Source of the DNA: Massilia frigida
Lineage (GTDB): Bacteria; Pseudomonadota; Gammaproteobacteria; Burkholderiales; Burkholderiaceae_D
Direction: 5' to 3'
Assembly (NCBI RefSeq): GCF_011682175.1
Contig: NZ_WHJG01000014.1
Coordinates: 97,933-161,932 of the forward strand
Length of the DNA stretch: 64,000 nt
The notes under the pieces were generated by a model. The model saw nothing but the letters and a program-made list of their open reading frames with translations. It was not told where the DNA came from and did no database searches. Of this stretch, positions 1-7,848 are shown one piece after another; position 1 is the stretch's first letter; each line of letters begins with the position of its first letter. A program made the translations under genes and the position numbers.

Positions 1-47
1 CGCAGACGGTCGGTGAAAAACGGGGCGGGGGCACTGGCAAACATCAT
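1..47 (-). CDS. 5' end of an unidentified leftward gene (partial)
   Basis: An open frame enters from the left edge on the minus strand and starts at one of two adjacent ATGs (47 or 44), reading MMFASAPAPFFTDRLR. It is divergent from the autoinducer synthase that follows. A weak GGA lies about 11 nt upstream. In CqsA/LqsA/JqsA systems the sensor kinase or response regulator genes often lie next to the synthase, so a signalling partner is possible, but 15 codons cannot show that. It could also be a chance frame. Confidence 0.3.
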   Translation of the reverse strand, partial: MMFASAPAPFFTDRL

Positions 48-90
48 GGAAGGGTTTCCGGACTCGCAGCGGTGGGCGGGGAAGAGCAAT

Positions 91-131
91 CTTGACCTAT
101 GTTGATATTTTGCAATTTGATATATGTCAAG
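91..131 (+). promoter_or_regulatory. Promoter region of the autoinducer synthase with a 41-bp imperfect palindrome
   Basis: Outer arms CTTGAC (91-96) and GTCAAG (126-131) are perfect inverted repeats, and the match continues inward as CTTGACnTATnT facing AnATAnGTCAAG. The region is AT-rich between GC-rich flanks. It also holds a direct repeat TTGATAT at 102-108 and 117-123. A TTGACC and AT-rich -10-like stretches fall within it. It sits about 70 nt before the start codon, as expected for an operator overlapping a promoter. The regulator is not known. Confidence 0.5.
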
Positions 132-199
132 CTCCATCGATGTTGCAGGAATGGCAAGGAAGGGCGGCACAGAATGGATAATTTTTCCAAGGAGAATTC

Positions 200-1444
200 A
201 TGTCTTTTGCTGCCGATCACATTTCGACTGCCGTGCGCGCCGAACTGGCCATGCCATCCTTCGTCACAGGCCGCATGGATGAGCATTACGTGACCCGCGT
301 CGCGCAGTTGCTGGGCGGCGAGCATCTGCATGTCTGGACGCCACCCCAGCCCGACGCGATCATGTTGGCCAGCAACGACTACCTGTGCATTTCCGGCGAA
401 GCGGCCTTGCTGGAGGCGCAGGCGCGCTGCCTCGTCACGAGCCGGGCGGGCATGCTGATGTCCTCCGTATTCCTGCAAGAGGGCAGCGCCCAGCACCGGC
501 TGGAAGCGAAGCTGGCGGCCTTCATGGGCGCCGAAGACGCGGTGCTGACCCAGTCCGGATGGGCCGCCAACGTCGGCCTGCTGCAAACCATCGCCGGGCC
601 GGGGGTGCCGGTCTATCTCGACATGATGGCGCATGCCTCGCTGTGGGAAGGCGTGCAGTCGGCGCAGGCCACCGCGCTGCCGTTCCTGCACAACGACGCG
701 GCGCACCTGGAGCGCCAGGTGCGCAAGCACGGTCCCGGCGTGATCGTGGTCGATGCGCTGTACAGCACCAACGGCAGCGTCGCGCCGTTGGAACAGGTGG
801 CGCGCATCGCCACCGGCAGCGGCAGCATCCTGGTGGTCGACGAATCGCATTCGCTCGGCACCCACGGCCCGCGCGGGGCCGGGCTGGTGGCGGCGCTGGC
901 ACTGGAGGGACAGGTGCACTTTCGCACCGCCTCGCTAGCCAAGTGCTTCGCCGGGCGGGCCGGCTTCATTACCTGTTCCAGCCACTTCAAGGGCTACTTC
1001 CTGTCGGCCTCGCGCCCGGCGATCTTCAGCTCCTGCCTGCTGGAGCACGAACTGGCATGGTTCGATGCGGCGCTCGACTTCATCGCCGCCGCCGATGGCC
1101 GCCGCGCGGCGCTGGCCCGCGTCACGCGCACGGTGAGGGACGGCCTGCGTGCGTTGGGCTACAACGTCGACGACGGCAGCGAACAAATCGTCGCGCTCGA
1201 AGCGGGACCGGAACCGCGCACGCTGGCGCTGCGCAAGGCGCTGGAGCGGCGCGGCATCCACGGCGCCGTGTTCTGCGCGCCGGCCACCGCCAAGAACCGT
1301 TCGCTGGTGCGCCTCACGCTCAACAGCGGCCTGACAAGCGCCCAGTGCGCGCGCCTGCTCGACGCCTGCGCCGACATGCGTCCGGAGGTCGGGATGGACA
1401 GCTGGCCATCGACGCGCCGCCTGCGCCGCCTCACACTGGTCTGA
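200..1444 (+). CDS. jqsA: CqsA/JqsA-type alpha-hydroxyketone autoinducer synthase
   Basis: A PLP-dependent alpha-oxoamine synthase (fold type I) of 414 residues. Family members CqsA, LqsA and JqsA condense an acyl-CoA with an amino acid-derived substrate to make alpha-hydroxyketone quorum-sensing signals. The Schiff-base lysine is K248 in TASLAKCFAGRAGF, and VVDESHSLGTHG carries the cofactor-binding Asp/His. Length matches CqsA (about 390). AAGGAG lies 5 nt before ATG 200. An AT-rich palindrome lies in the promoter. The alternative is another AOS such as KBL or BioF, but the divergent N-terminus and isolation from biotin or threonine genes favour the autoinducer enzyme. The symbol is given by analogy with Janthinobacterium. 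Confidence 0.8.
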   Translation: MSFAADHISTAVRAELAMPSFVTGRMDEHYVTRVAQLLGGEHLHVWTPPQPDAIMLASNDYLCISGEAALLEAQARCLVTSRAGMLMSSVFLQEGSAQHRLEAKLAAFMGAEDAVLTQSGWAANVGLLQTIAGPGVPVYLDMMAHASLWEGVQSAQATALPFLHNDAAHLERQVRKHGPGVIVVDALYSTNGSVAPLEQVARIATGSGSILVVDESHSLGTHGPRGAGLVAALALEGQVHFRTASLAKCFAGRAGFITCSSHFKGYFLSASRPAIFSSCLLEHELAWFDAALDFIAAADGRRAALARVTRTVRDGLRALGYNVDDGSEQIVALEAGPEPRTLALRKALERRGIHGAVFCAPATAKNRSLVRLTLNSGLTSAQCARLLDACADMRPEVGMDSWPSTRRLRRLTLV

Positions 1445-1476
1445 CAGCGGCGCGCGCGCTGCGCTATCATGGCGGC

Positions 1477-1866
1477 ATGAGTGAACCACAAACCCTGTAT
1501 GACGTCATCGGTGGCGAAGCGCGCGTGCGCGAGATGGTCGACCGCTTCTACGACCTGATGGAGCTGGAGCCCGAGTTTGCCGGCATCCGCGCGCTGCATC
1601 CGCCGTCGATGGACGGCTCGCGCGACAAGCTGTTCATGTTCCTGAGCGGCTGGATGGGCGGGCCCGACCTGTTCGTCGAACAGTACGGCCATCCGCGCCT
1701 GCGCGCGCGCCACCTGCCGTTTGCCATCGGCGGCAGCGAGCGCGATCAGTGGCTGCGCGCCATGGCATGGGCGATGGAAGATATCGGCATCGATGAAGCG
1801 CTGCGCCTGCGCCTGATGGAGTCGTTCTACCAGACCGCCGACTGGATGCGCAACCAGCCCGGTTGA
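1477..1866 (+). CDS. Group II truncated haemoglobin
   Basis: 129 residues, the usual length for a 2-over-2 globin. It starts SEPQTLYDVIGGEARVREMVDRFYDLM, the typical group II (YjbI/GlbO) opening. The proximal haem ligand is in the YGHPRLRARH segment (VEQYGHPRLRARHLPF), and WLRAMAWAM follows. Such proteins bind O2 or NO in the cytoplasm. ATG 1477 was chosen because the globin fold begins there; a longer frame upstream is a shadow of the synthase gene. A -10-like TATCAT at 1465-1470 is only a few bases upstream, so the leader would be very short or the promoter lies inside the previous gene. It is 4 nt upstream of rmuC and probably co-transcribed. Confidence 0.88.
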   Translation: MSEPQTLYDVIGGEARVREMVDRFYDLMELEPEFAGIRALHPPSMDGSRDKLFMFLSGWMGGPDLFVEQYGHPRLRARHLPFAIGGSERDQWLRAMAWAMEDIGIDEALRLRLMESFYQTADWMRNQPG

Positions 1867-1870
1867 TGTC

Positions 1871-3193
1871 ATGACCCAGACCGAATTTTTGATTCTCGCC
1901 GCGCTGGCGGTCATTGTCATTGTCTTGCAGGCCTTGCTGCTGCTGCGCGCGCGCGGGGCCGGTAACGGGGGCGCGCAGCTCGAACGGCTGGAGCGCGAAC
2001 TGCGTCTGGAACTGCAGGCCGGCGCGCAAGGCACGCGCCAGGACATCGGCGCTACGCTGGCGCAGTACCACGGCGCCACCGTTCAGCAGCTCGACAGCAT
2101 GCGCCAGCAAATTCACATGGCCAGCGTCAGTGTGCGCGAAGAGCAGTCGGCCACGCTCAAGCGCTTTGCCGACACCATGCACCAGACCCTGTCGGCGCTG
2201 ACTGAGTCGAACGCCCAGCGCATGCTGGAAGTGCGCTCGACCCTGGAAGCGAAAATCCGCGACCTGCAGAACGACAACGGTGCGCGCCTGGAAGAGATGC
2301 GCAAGACGGTTGACGAAAAGCTGCACGCCACCCTGGAGACGCGCTTGTCCGAATCGTTCCGCCAGGTGTCGGAACGTCTGGAGCGGGTGCACCAGGGGTT
2401 GGGCGAGATGCAACAGCTGGCCATCGGCGTGGGGGACCTGAAACGCGTGCTCACGAACGTGAAGACGCGCGGCACCTGGGGCGAAGTGCAGCTTGAAATG
2501 CTGCTCGAACAGGTGCTGACGGTGGACCAGTATGCCAAGAATGTCGAGACCATTCCTGGCAGCGGGGCGCGGGTCGAGTTTGCGATCAAGCTGCCCGGCC
2601 ATGTGGAGGGTGGCACGCCGGTGTGGATGCCGATCGACGCCAAGTTCCCCAAGGAGCAGTACGAACGCCTGCTCGACGCGGCCGACCGGGCCGACGCCGA
2701 CGGCGTGGCGCTGTCCGGGCGTGAGCTCGAACGCGCCGTGCGGCTGGAAGCGAAGACAATCTGCGACAAGTACGTTTCGCCGCCGCTGACCACCGATTTT
2801 GCGATCCTGTTCCTGCCGACCGAGGGGCTTTATGCGGAGGTCATGCGCAGGCCGGGCCTGGCCGATGATCTGCAGCGCACCTTGCGCGTGTCGATTGCGG
2901 GACCGTCGACCCTGTCGGCGATTCTGAACAGTTTGCAGATGGGATTCCGTACCTTGGCGCTGGAAAAGCGCTCGTCCGAAGTGTGGCAGGTGCTGGGGGC
3001 GGTGAAGACGGAATTTACCAAGTTTGGCGATGTGCTTACGCAGACCAAGCTGACCCTAGAAAAGGCGGCCAAGAATATCGAGAGCGCGGAAGTACGCAGC
3101 CGGCAGATGGCGCGCAAGCTCAAGTCGGTGGAGGCGTTGCCGAGCGAGGCGGCGCAGCTGATGATGGGGCCTGATATTGACAGTGACGCGTAA
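1871..3193 (+). CDS. rmuC: DNA recombination protein RmuC
   Basis: 440 residues. An N-terminal membrane helix (LILAALAVIVIVLQALLLL) is followed by a long coiled coil (about 35-195), then the RmuC nuclease-like domain with TRGTWGEVQLEMLLEQVL, PIDAKFPKEQYERL and LFLPTEGLYAEV. RmuC limits inversions between short repeats in E. coli. Length and order match the family. The start is 4 nt after the globin stop. The stop codon is followed at once by a short tandem array. Confidence 0.93.
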   Translation: MTQTEFLILAALAVIVIVLQALLLLRARGAGNGGAQLERLERELRLELQAGAQGTRQDIGATLAQYHGATVQQLDSMRQQIHMASVSVREEQSATLKRFADTMHQTLSALTESNAQRMLEVRSTLEAKIRDLQNDNGARLEEMRKTVDEKLHATLETRLSESFRQVSERLERVHQGLGEMQQLAIGVGDLKRVLTNVKTRGTWGEVQLEMLLEQVLTVDQYAKNVETIPGSGARVEFAIKLPGHVEGGTPVWMPIDAKFPKEQYERLLDAADRADADGVALSGRELERAVRLEAKTICDKYVSPPLTTDFAILFLPTEGLYAEVMRRPGLADDLQRTLRVSIAGPSTLSAILNSLQMGFRTLALEKRSSEVWQVLGAVKTEFTKFGDVLTQTKLTLEKAAKNIESAEVRSRQMARKLKSVEALPSEAAQLMMGPDIDSDA

Positions 3194-3196
3194 GGT

Positions 3197-3268
3197 GCAA
3201 ACGTAAGCGCAAAGGTAAGCGCAAGCGCAAAGGTAAGCGCAAAGGAAAGCGCAAACGTAAGCGCAAGC
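3197..3268 (+). repeat. 12-nt tandem array after rmuC
   Basis: Five 12-nt units of the form GCAAASGTAAGC, with two inserted GCAAGC hexamers, fill the 72 nt from just after the rmuC stop. The array is absent from the surrounding gene. It encodes nothing convincing. It may vary in copy number between strains. Confidence 0.75.
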
Positions 3269-3281
3269 GCTACATGTAAAA

Positions 3282-3364
3282 CCGTCGTTCCCGCGCAGGC
3301 GGGAACCCAAGCCCTGCCGGCGACTCGACGGTGCTTTGGATTCCCGCCTGCGCGGGAATGACGG
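3282..3364. repeat. REP-like pair of inverted elements
   Basis: Two arms in opposite orientation, at 3282-3310 and 3336-3364, share CCGTC(A/G)TTCCCGC. Each arm holds its own hairpin (TTCCCGC, 4-nt loop, GCGGGAA), and the two arms also pair with each other. Related CCGTCGTTCC elements occur at 25673-25746 and 40797-40934, so this is a dispersed intergenic repeat of this genome. Confidence 0.8.
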
Positions 3365-3388
3365 TATTGGGGCTAGCGGGTTGACGGA

Positions 3389-3604
3389 TGCTACAGCGGC
3401 GACGAAGGCTACAGCGACGAGAAAGGCTACAGCGGCGACACAGGCTAAAGCAGCGACGAAGGCTAAAGCAGCGACGAAGGCTACAGCAGCGACGAAGGCT
3501 ACAGCAGCGACGAAGGCTACAGCAGCGACAAAGGCTACAGCAGCGACAAAGGCTACAGCAGCGACAAAGGCTACAGCGGCGACGAAGGCTACAGCGGCGA
3601 CAAC
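3389..3604. repeat. 18-nt minisatellite, 12 units
   Basis: Twelve contiguous 18-nt units of the form GGCTACAGCRGCGACRAA run without gaps; the first units are the most degenerate. The unit is a multiple of three, so all frames stay open (KATAAT on plus, VAAVAF on minus). The array overlaps the last codons and stop of the leftward PEP-CTERM gene. No start or ribosome site supports a protein made from the array itself. Confidence 0.9.
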
Positions 3605-4467
3605 GTCCTGCGGCGCCGCCGCGCGGCGGCCAGCACCGCAGCCAGCCCAAATCCCATCATCATCCATTGTTCCGGCTCGGGCACTGGCACCGCGGGCAGG
3701 TTAGTGTCGGGGACGGGCGTGAGGTCGATGCCGGTAGTCGGCCCATCCCTGAACGGCGGCCCGAAGCCACCAGGCCCGATCGGCGGGACCGGAACCCCTC
3801 CCTGGTAGGCAATCAGTCCCGGCGGCGTGCTCGATGCGTGCTCCGGGACCGGAAATTTGGGTTCGGCGCTGGTGCCGCGCAGCGCGAGCGCCAGTTCGCT
3901 CTCCGCTGCCGGCGGCTGTTCCGATAGCGACATCGATGAACCGGGACCGCCCGCCGTGCGGGGTCTGGACGGCCTGCTGGTGCCCAGGCGATGGATGCGG
4001 CTCACGTTGCGGCACACGGTCGGCACCAGGATGCAGTGATCGCCTTCGCAGTACACCAGGCCCGCCTGTTTGGTCTTGGTGCTCCAGCCGGCGCGCGAGA
4101 CGCTCCCGCACACCGTGCCAGCGCCGAAATGCATGTCGCGGATCTTCGATTCGTAGTAGTTCTGGCCCTTGATCGAGTCGCGCCCGATGGTCACGAATTC
4201 GTCGAAATTGCGGTCCGCCATGCGCTCCTTCAGGCGCGCACGCACCTGCGGCGGAATGTCGCGGTAACGGTCCACTGCCGCCACCACATCACCCATGAAG
4301 GGGTTCACGCCGGGGTGGTCCCAGTTGCACTTTTCGATGCGGGCGCTGGACGCCGCCTTGACCGGGTTCGCCGCCAGCATCAGCGCCGCACCCAGCATCA
4401 ACACGCAAGCCCGCACAGCGCTCGGGACCTTGTGACTTGCAACTGTAAAGCTGCTTGCGGGCATCAT
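3589..4467 (-). CDS. MHFG-family PEP-CTERM protein
   Basis: 292 residues. A signal peptide (VRACVLMLGAALMLAANPVKA) is followed by a conserved domain with a MHFGAGTVCGSVSR block and four further cysteines (YCEGDHCILVPTVCRNVSR). A proline-rich linker and a C-terminal sorting signal follow: VPEPEQW, a hydrophobic helix and RRRRR. PEP-CTERM proteins are exported and handled by exosortase; none is encoded in this window. The last residues (TLSPL) are encoded inside the 18-nt array, so repeat changes could alter the tail. ATG 4467 or 4464 can serve as start. Function beyond surface or exopolysaccharide association is unknown. Confidence 0.8.
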   Translation of the reverse strand: MMPASSFTVASHKVPSAVRACVLMLGAALMLAANPVKAASSARIEKCNWDHPGVNPFMGDVVAAVDRYRDIPPQVRARLKERMADRNFDEFVTIGRDSIKGQNYYESKIRDMHFGAGTVCGSVSRAGWSTKTKQAGLVYCEGDHCILVPTVCRNVSRIHRLGTSRPSRPRTAGGPGSSMSLSEQPPAAESELALALRGTSAEPKFPVPEHASSTPPGLIAYQGGVPVPPIGPGGFGPPFRDGPTTGIDLTPVPDTNLPAVPVPEPEQWMMMGFGLAAVLAAARRRRRTLSPL

Positions 4468-4887
4468 GATCTCTGACCAAATTGGTTAGGTAGAGATTGA
4501 TATTAGCAAGTGAGCCAGTCCGTTCTCTCATAAAACCTAACGATCAGGGTGATAGTAAATTACTATCAATGATGCTTTTAAAGCATTCCTCCTATGAGAA
4601 CTCCGTAGAAAATGCAGCAATAAATAGACAAGCTAGGGCAAAATGGAGTGAATAAAAAACAACGATATTGCCATAAAAATCACAATTGAATGGATTTCAA
4701 AGATGATTTTCATATCATTACTGATGTTTTATACCTCATTGCATAACGTGAGTTGAAGGAAATGTGTGACTATTTATGAGACCTTGAAACATTGCTCCTT
4801 ACTTCCGCAGCCCTGGAATACAGTGGCCAGGCACGCGTGAACCAGCCATGTCACGCCCAGGCGTAACGCGCGCCGGCCTGTCACTAC
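4468..4887. other. AT-rich intergenic region between two leftward PEP-CTERM genes
   Basis: About 420 bp without a supported gene. Much of it (4480-4790) is strongly AT-rich against a GC-rich genome, with runs such as TATTTATGAGACC and TAGTAAATTACTATCA. The latter (around 4553-4568) is a near-perfect inverted repeat (TAGTAAAT/ATTACTA). It probably carries the promoter of the downstream PEP-CTERM gene, but no single promoter stands out. Confidence 0.5.
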
Positions 4888-5622
4888 CTAACGTGCACGT
4901 TGCCTCCGCCGGCGCAGGGCAACAACACTCAACCCGGCAAGTAACATACCGTAGGTGGCCGGTTCCGGAACCGGAGTTGCGAAAGTAAGCGCATAGGTAT
5001 TAAAGTAAATATATCCCCCTTTTAGGGGGCTATTGGCAATGTCGACGGTGAAATCTTGGCTCAGCGCCCCTGACCTAATTTCAAACTTCTGGTCAACCTC
5101 CTGACCATTCCAAGGCCTGCCTTCGATCCAAGCTATGGCGTCAGTACCTTCGCTACTGGTTCCGCTGATATCGAGCATCGCCGTGCCCGTCACCCGGATC
5201 AGGGTGTCCGGCGTAAGATTGTAATAAAGTAACGATCTTCTGCCGCGCGAATTTAACATATCATAATCGCGTACGCCTTCCATCGTCCATATTTGAGCAT
5301 TGGCGCCCAGCGTCGTCGGGGTCGACCATGCAGATGTTCCACCGTACGAAACACCAATTGCAGTGGAACCGGGACTGTAGGTATCCTGGGCCAAATCGTT
5401 GCTGTAATTGCCATCATTCGACTGGTACCGACTGTGTGAATCGTATTTCGTGGTGTCAAACTGTACGGACGGCGTGATGTTGTCGTTGGGGTTCAGGTCA
5501 ATCAATTCGATCTTCATGTTGCTGATCTGTGAGACGACTTTGTTACGTCCCGCCGCGTCAGCCGAAGGCGATGAAGCCAGCGCTGCAAGCAACAATGCCG
5601 CCGTAACATGGGATATGGACAT
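4888..5622 (-). CDS. PEP-CTERM sorting-domain protein
   Basis: 244 residues. It has a signal peptide (VTAALLLAALASSPSADA) and a polar, Asn/Ser/Thr-rich beta-type body. The sorting signal is VPEPATYGMLLAGLSVVAL followed by RRRRQRAR. It is predicted to be exported and processed or anchored by exosortase. AAAGGA lies 6 nt before ATG 5622. A good sigma-70 promoter lies 45-75 nt upstream. The body resembles no enzyme I recognise. Confidence 0.8.
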   Translation of the reverse strand: MSISHVTAALLLAALASSPSADAAGRNKVVSQISNMKIELIDLNPNDNITPSVQFDTTKYDSHSRYQSNDGNYSNDLAQDTYSPGSTAIGVSYGGTSAWSTPTTLGANAQIWTMEGVRDYDMLNSRGRRSLLYYNLTPDTLIRVTGTAMLDISGTSSEGTDAIAWIEGRPWNGQEVDQKFEIRSGALSQDFTVDIANSPLKGGYIYFNTYALTFATPVPEPATYGMLLAGLSVVALRRRRQRAR

Positions 5623-5933
5623 GTTTTTCCTTTGGATGAGTGAAGAGTCAATAGTTGGTGCACGATATTATATATGCAAAAATGCTAAAAAGTCAATATA
5701 GTCTTGCTTCGTGGAGACAATTCCTGGCGCTGGTAATAAAAAATATCAATGAAAAATTGTGTAAGCGTCATCCCATTACGTCTTGAGCGCGCAGCCGATT
5801 CAATCGAATGGTGTCACACCCCTGGGAAGCGGGATGTTGCTTAAGCCGACGGTAGCGATCCATCGAGGACGTGCGTGGAAAGCATTTTCGCCATGCCGTA
5901 CAGGATGAGCGGCACTAGGACGAGTTGCATTTT
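5623..5933. other. Intergenic region between moeA and the PEP-CTERM gene
   Basis: About 310 bp. The left part holds the promoter at 5667-5696. The rest is moderately AT-rich and then GC-rich toward the end of moeA. No gene or clear terminator for moeA was seen. Confidence 0.5.
5667..5696 (-). promoter_or_regulatory. Sigma-70 promoter of the PEP-CTERM gene
   Basis: Read on the minus strand: -35 TTGACT (5696-5691), an 18-nt spacer, and -10 TATAAT (5672-5667), about 45 nt before the start codon. It is the best vegetative promoter in the window. Confidence 0.7.
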
Positions 5934-7217
5934 TCAAATCAAGCCATCGAACAACATGATGTCGACCAGATCGCCCGCCTCGACGTTGCCTTGCTCATCA
6001 TGCAAGATCACCATGCAGTTCGCCTCGCTCATCGAACGCAGGATGCCGGAGCCTTGCGAGCCGGTGATGCGCACGCTTTGCAGGCCCTCGTCATCGCGTT
6101 CGAGGATGCCGCGTTGGTACTCGGTGCGGCCCGGTTTTTTGCGGATGGCGCCGGCCGAACGTACTTTGAGCATCGGCAGCGGCGCATCGGCGCCCATCAT
6201 GCGCAGCAGCGCGTCGCGTGCGAAGAAGTAGAACGACACCATTACGGCGACCGGATTGCCGGGAAGGCCAAACAGGAAGGCGCTGTGGCCGTGCGAGGCG
6301 ATGCGGCCGAACGCCAGCGGCCGGCCCGGGCGCATGCCGATCTTCCAGAAGCTCACGTCGCCCAGTTTGGCCATGATCTGGCGCGTGTAGTCGGCCGCGC
6401 CGACCGACACGCCGCCCGAGGTGACGATGGCGTCCACGTTTTCGCAGGCGTGGCGCAGCGCGTCTTCCAGCGCTTGCGGATCGTCGCGCACGACGCCCAT
6501 GTCGACGATCTCGCAACCTAAGCGCGTGAGCATGCCGTGCAGGGTGTAGCGGTTGCTGTCGTAGACGCAGCCGGCGTCGAGCGGCTGGCCGATCGAGCGC
6601 AGTTCGTCGCCGGTGGAAAAGAATGCCACGCGCAGGCGCCGCGCCACCGGCACCGTGGCAATGCCGAGGGAGGCCAGCAGCCCCAGGTCGGCCGGGCGGA
6701 TGACTTTCCCCTTGCGCAGGGCGGCGCTGCCGGCCATCAGGTCTTCGCCCGCAAAACGGCGGTTGTCGCCGCTGCGGATCACATTGGGCGCGATGGTGAT
6801 GCTGTCCTCGCCGATTGCCGCGACCAGTTCCTGCGGGACCACGCTGTCGCAGCCGGCCGGCATGACGCCGCCGGTCATGATGCGCACGCATTCGCCGCTG
6901 CCCGCAACCACCCCGGACGGGCGCCCCGCGAACACGGTGCCTACCACCGCCAGGGTGACCGGGCTATCGCCGGACAGGTCGGCGCCGCGCAGGGCGTAGC
7001 CGTCCATGGCCGAATTGTCATGCGCCGGCACGCTGATCGGCGAGATGATGTCCGCGCCCAGCACCCGGTCCAGCGCCGCCAGCAGCGCTACCTGTTCGAT
7101 GGCGCCGACCGGCTCGATGAAGTCGCGGATGACGCGCTGCGCGTCGCGCACGGGCAGCGCATCGGGGTCGTAGGCGGACAAACAGCTGGTGATGTCGTTC
7201 AGGGTTGGCGTGGTCAT
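5934..7217 (-). CDS. moeA: Molybdopterin molybdenumtransferase MoeA
   Basis: 427 residues starting MTTPTLNDITSCLSAYDPDALPV. MoeA inserts molybdate into adenylated molybdopterin. Signatures are the SAMDGYAL block (NSAMDGYALRGADL), GECVRIMTGGVMPAGCDSVVPQE, the MPT-binding TSGGVSVGAADYT and the C-terminal GLPGNPVAVMVSF. The frame is open further upstream, but that extension lies inside mobA; ATG 7217 gives the normal length. Last gene of chrA-moaA-mobA-moeA, 19 nt after mobA. Confidence 0.93.
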   Translation of the reverse strand: MTTPTLNDITSCLSAYDPDALPVRDAQRVIRDFIEPVGAIEQVALLAALDRVLGADIISPISVPAHDNSAMDGYALRGADLSGDSPVTLAVVGTVFAGRPSGVVAGSGECVRIMTGGVMPAGCDSVVPQELVAAIGEDSITIAPNVIRSGDNRRFAGEDLMAGSAALRKGKVIRPADLGLLASLGIATVPVARRLRVAFFSTGDELRSIGQPLDAGCVYDSNRYTLHGMLTRLGCEIVDMGVVRDDPQALEDALRHACENVDAIVTSGGVSVGAADYTRQIMAKLGDVSFWKIGMRPGRPLAFGRIASHGHSAFLFGLPGNPVAVMVSFYFFARDALLRMMGADAPLPMLKVRSAGAIRKKPGRTEYQRGILERDDEGLQSVRITGSQGSGILRSMSEANCMVILHDEQGNVEAGDLVDIMLFDGLI

Positions 7218-7236
7218 GGTGTGCTTGGGTGAGGGA

Positions 7237-7848
7237 TTATTCAGGTTCGCACTGGCGCAGTTCGTCCAGCGTGTTGATGTTGCGGAAGGCGCTGGCATCG
7301 TCGAAGCGCACGCGCACCACCCTGATGCCGCCGTACCAGCCATCCATGCGGCGTCCGCCGCCGGCAAGGTAGGCTTGCAGCCGGGGCAGGGCGCTGGTCC
7401 GGACCAGGGCGAACACGGGCTGCGGCTGGATGCGCGGCACGCCATCCGCGCCAGCTTCTTCGGTTTCGGCCAGCGCCAGGTCGGCGCCGCCGGCGTCGAG
7501 TGCCTGGCGCAGGCGCGCTACCAGGTCGGGCGGCAGGAATGGCGAGTCGCATGGCGCCGTGACCAGCAGCGGCGTGGCGCAGCGGGCCATGCCGGTGGCC
7601 AGCCCGGCCAGCGGACCCTCGAAACCGGTCAGCTGGTCGGGCCACACCGGCACGCCGAAAGCGGCGTAGACGTTGAGGTTCTGGTTGGCGTTGATGGCCA
7701 GCGTGCCGACCTGCGGCGCCAGGCGCCGCATCACATGCTCGGCCATGCTGGCGCCGCGAAAGGGCTGCAAGCCCTTGTCGACGTGGCCCATGCGGGTGCC
7801 ACGCCCTCCGGCCAGAATCAGGCCGGTCATATCGTCAAGTAGTGTCAT
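7237..7848 (-). CDS. mobA: Molybdenum cofactor guanylyltransferase MobA
   Basis: 203 residues. MobA transfers GMP from GTP to molybdenum cofactor, giving MGD. The nucleotide-binding motif LAGGRGTRMGHVDKGL is at the N-terminus, followed by WPDQLTGFEGPLAGL and VTAPCDSPFLP (metal-binding Asp). ATG 7848 lies immediately after the moaA stop (7849); an alternative ATG is six codons in (MTGLILAGG). Directly between moaA and moeA in a leftward operon. Confidence 0.93.
   Translation of the reverse strand: MTLLDDMTGLILAGGRGTRMGHVDKGLQPFRGASMAEHVMRRLAPQVGTLAINANQNLNVYAAFGVPVWPDQLTGFEGPLAGLATGMARCATPLLVTAPCDSPFLPPDLVARLRQALDAGGADLALAETEEAGADGVPRIQPQPVFALVRTSALPRLQAYLAGGGRRMDGWYGGIRVVRVRFDDASAFRNINTLDELRQCEPE

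Noticed and set aside
44..919. Long minus-strand frame opposite the autoinducer synthase
   Set aside because: Arg/His/Gly-rich shadow of a GC-rich gene, no family signature, and it covers a clear enzyme.
3389..3604. CRISPR array
   Set aside because: Units are contiguous, without unique spacers, and no cas genes lie near.
3336..3704. Plus-strand frame reading KATAAT repeats
   Set aside because: Open only because the 18-nt unit is divisible by three; starts inside a REP element with no ribosome site.
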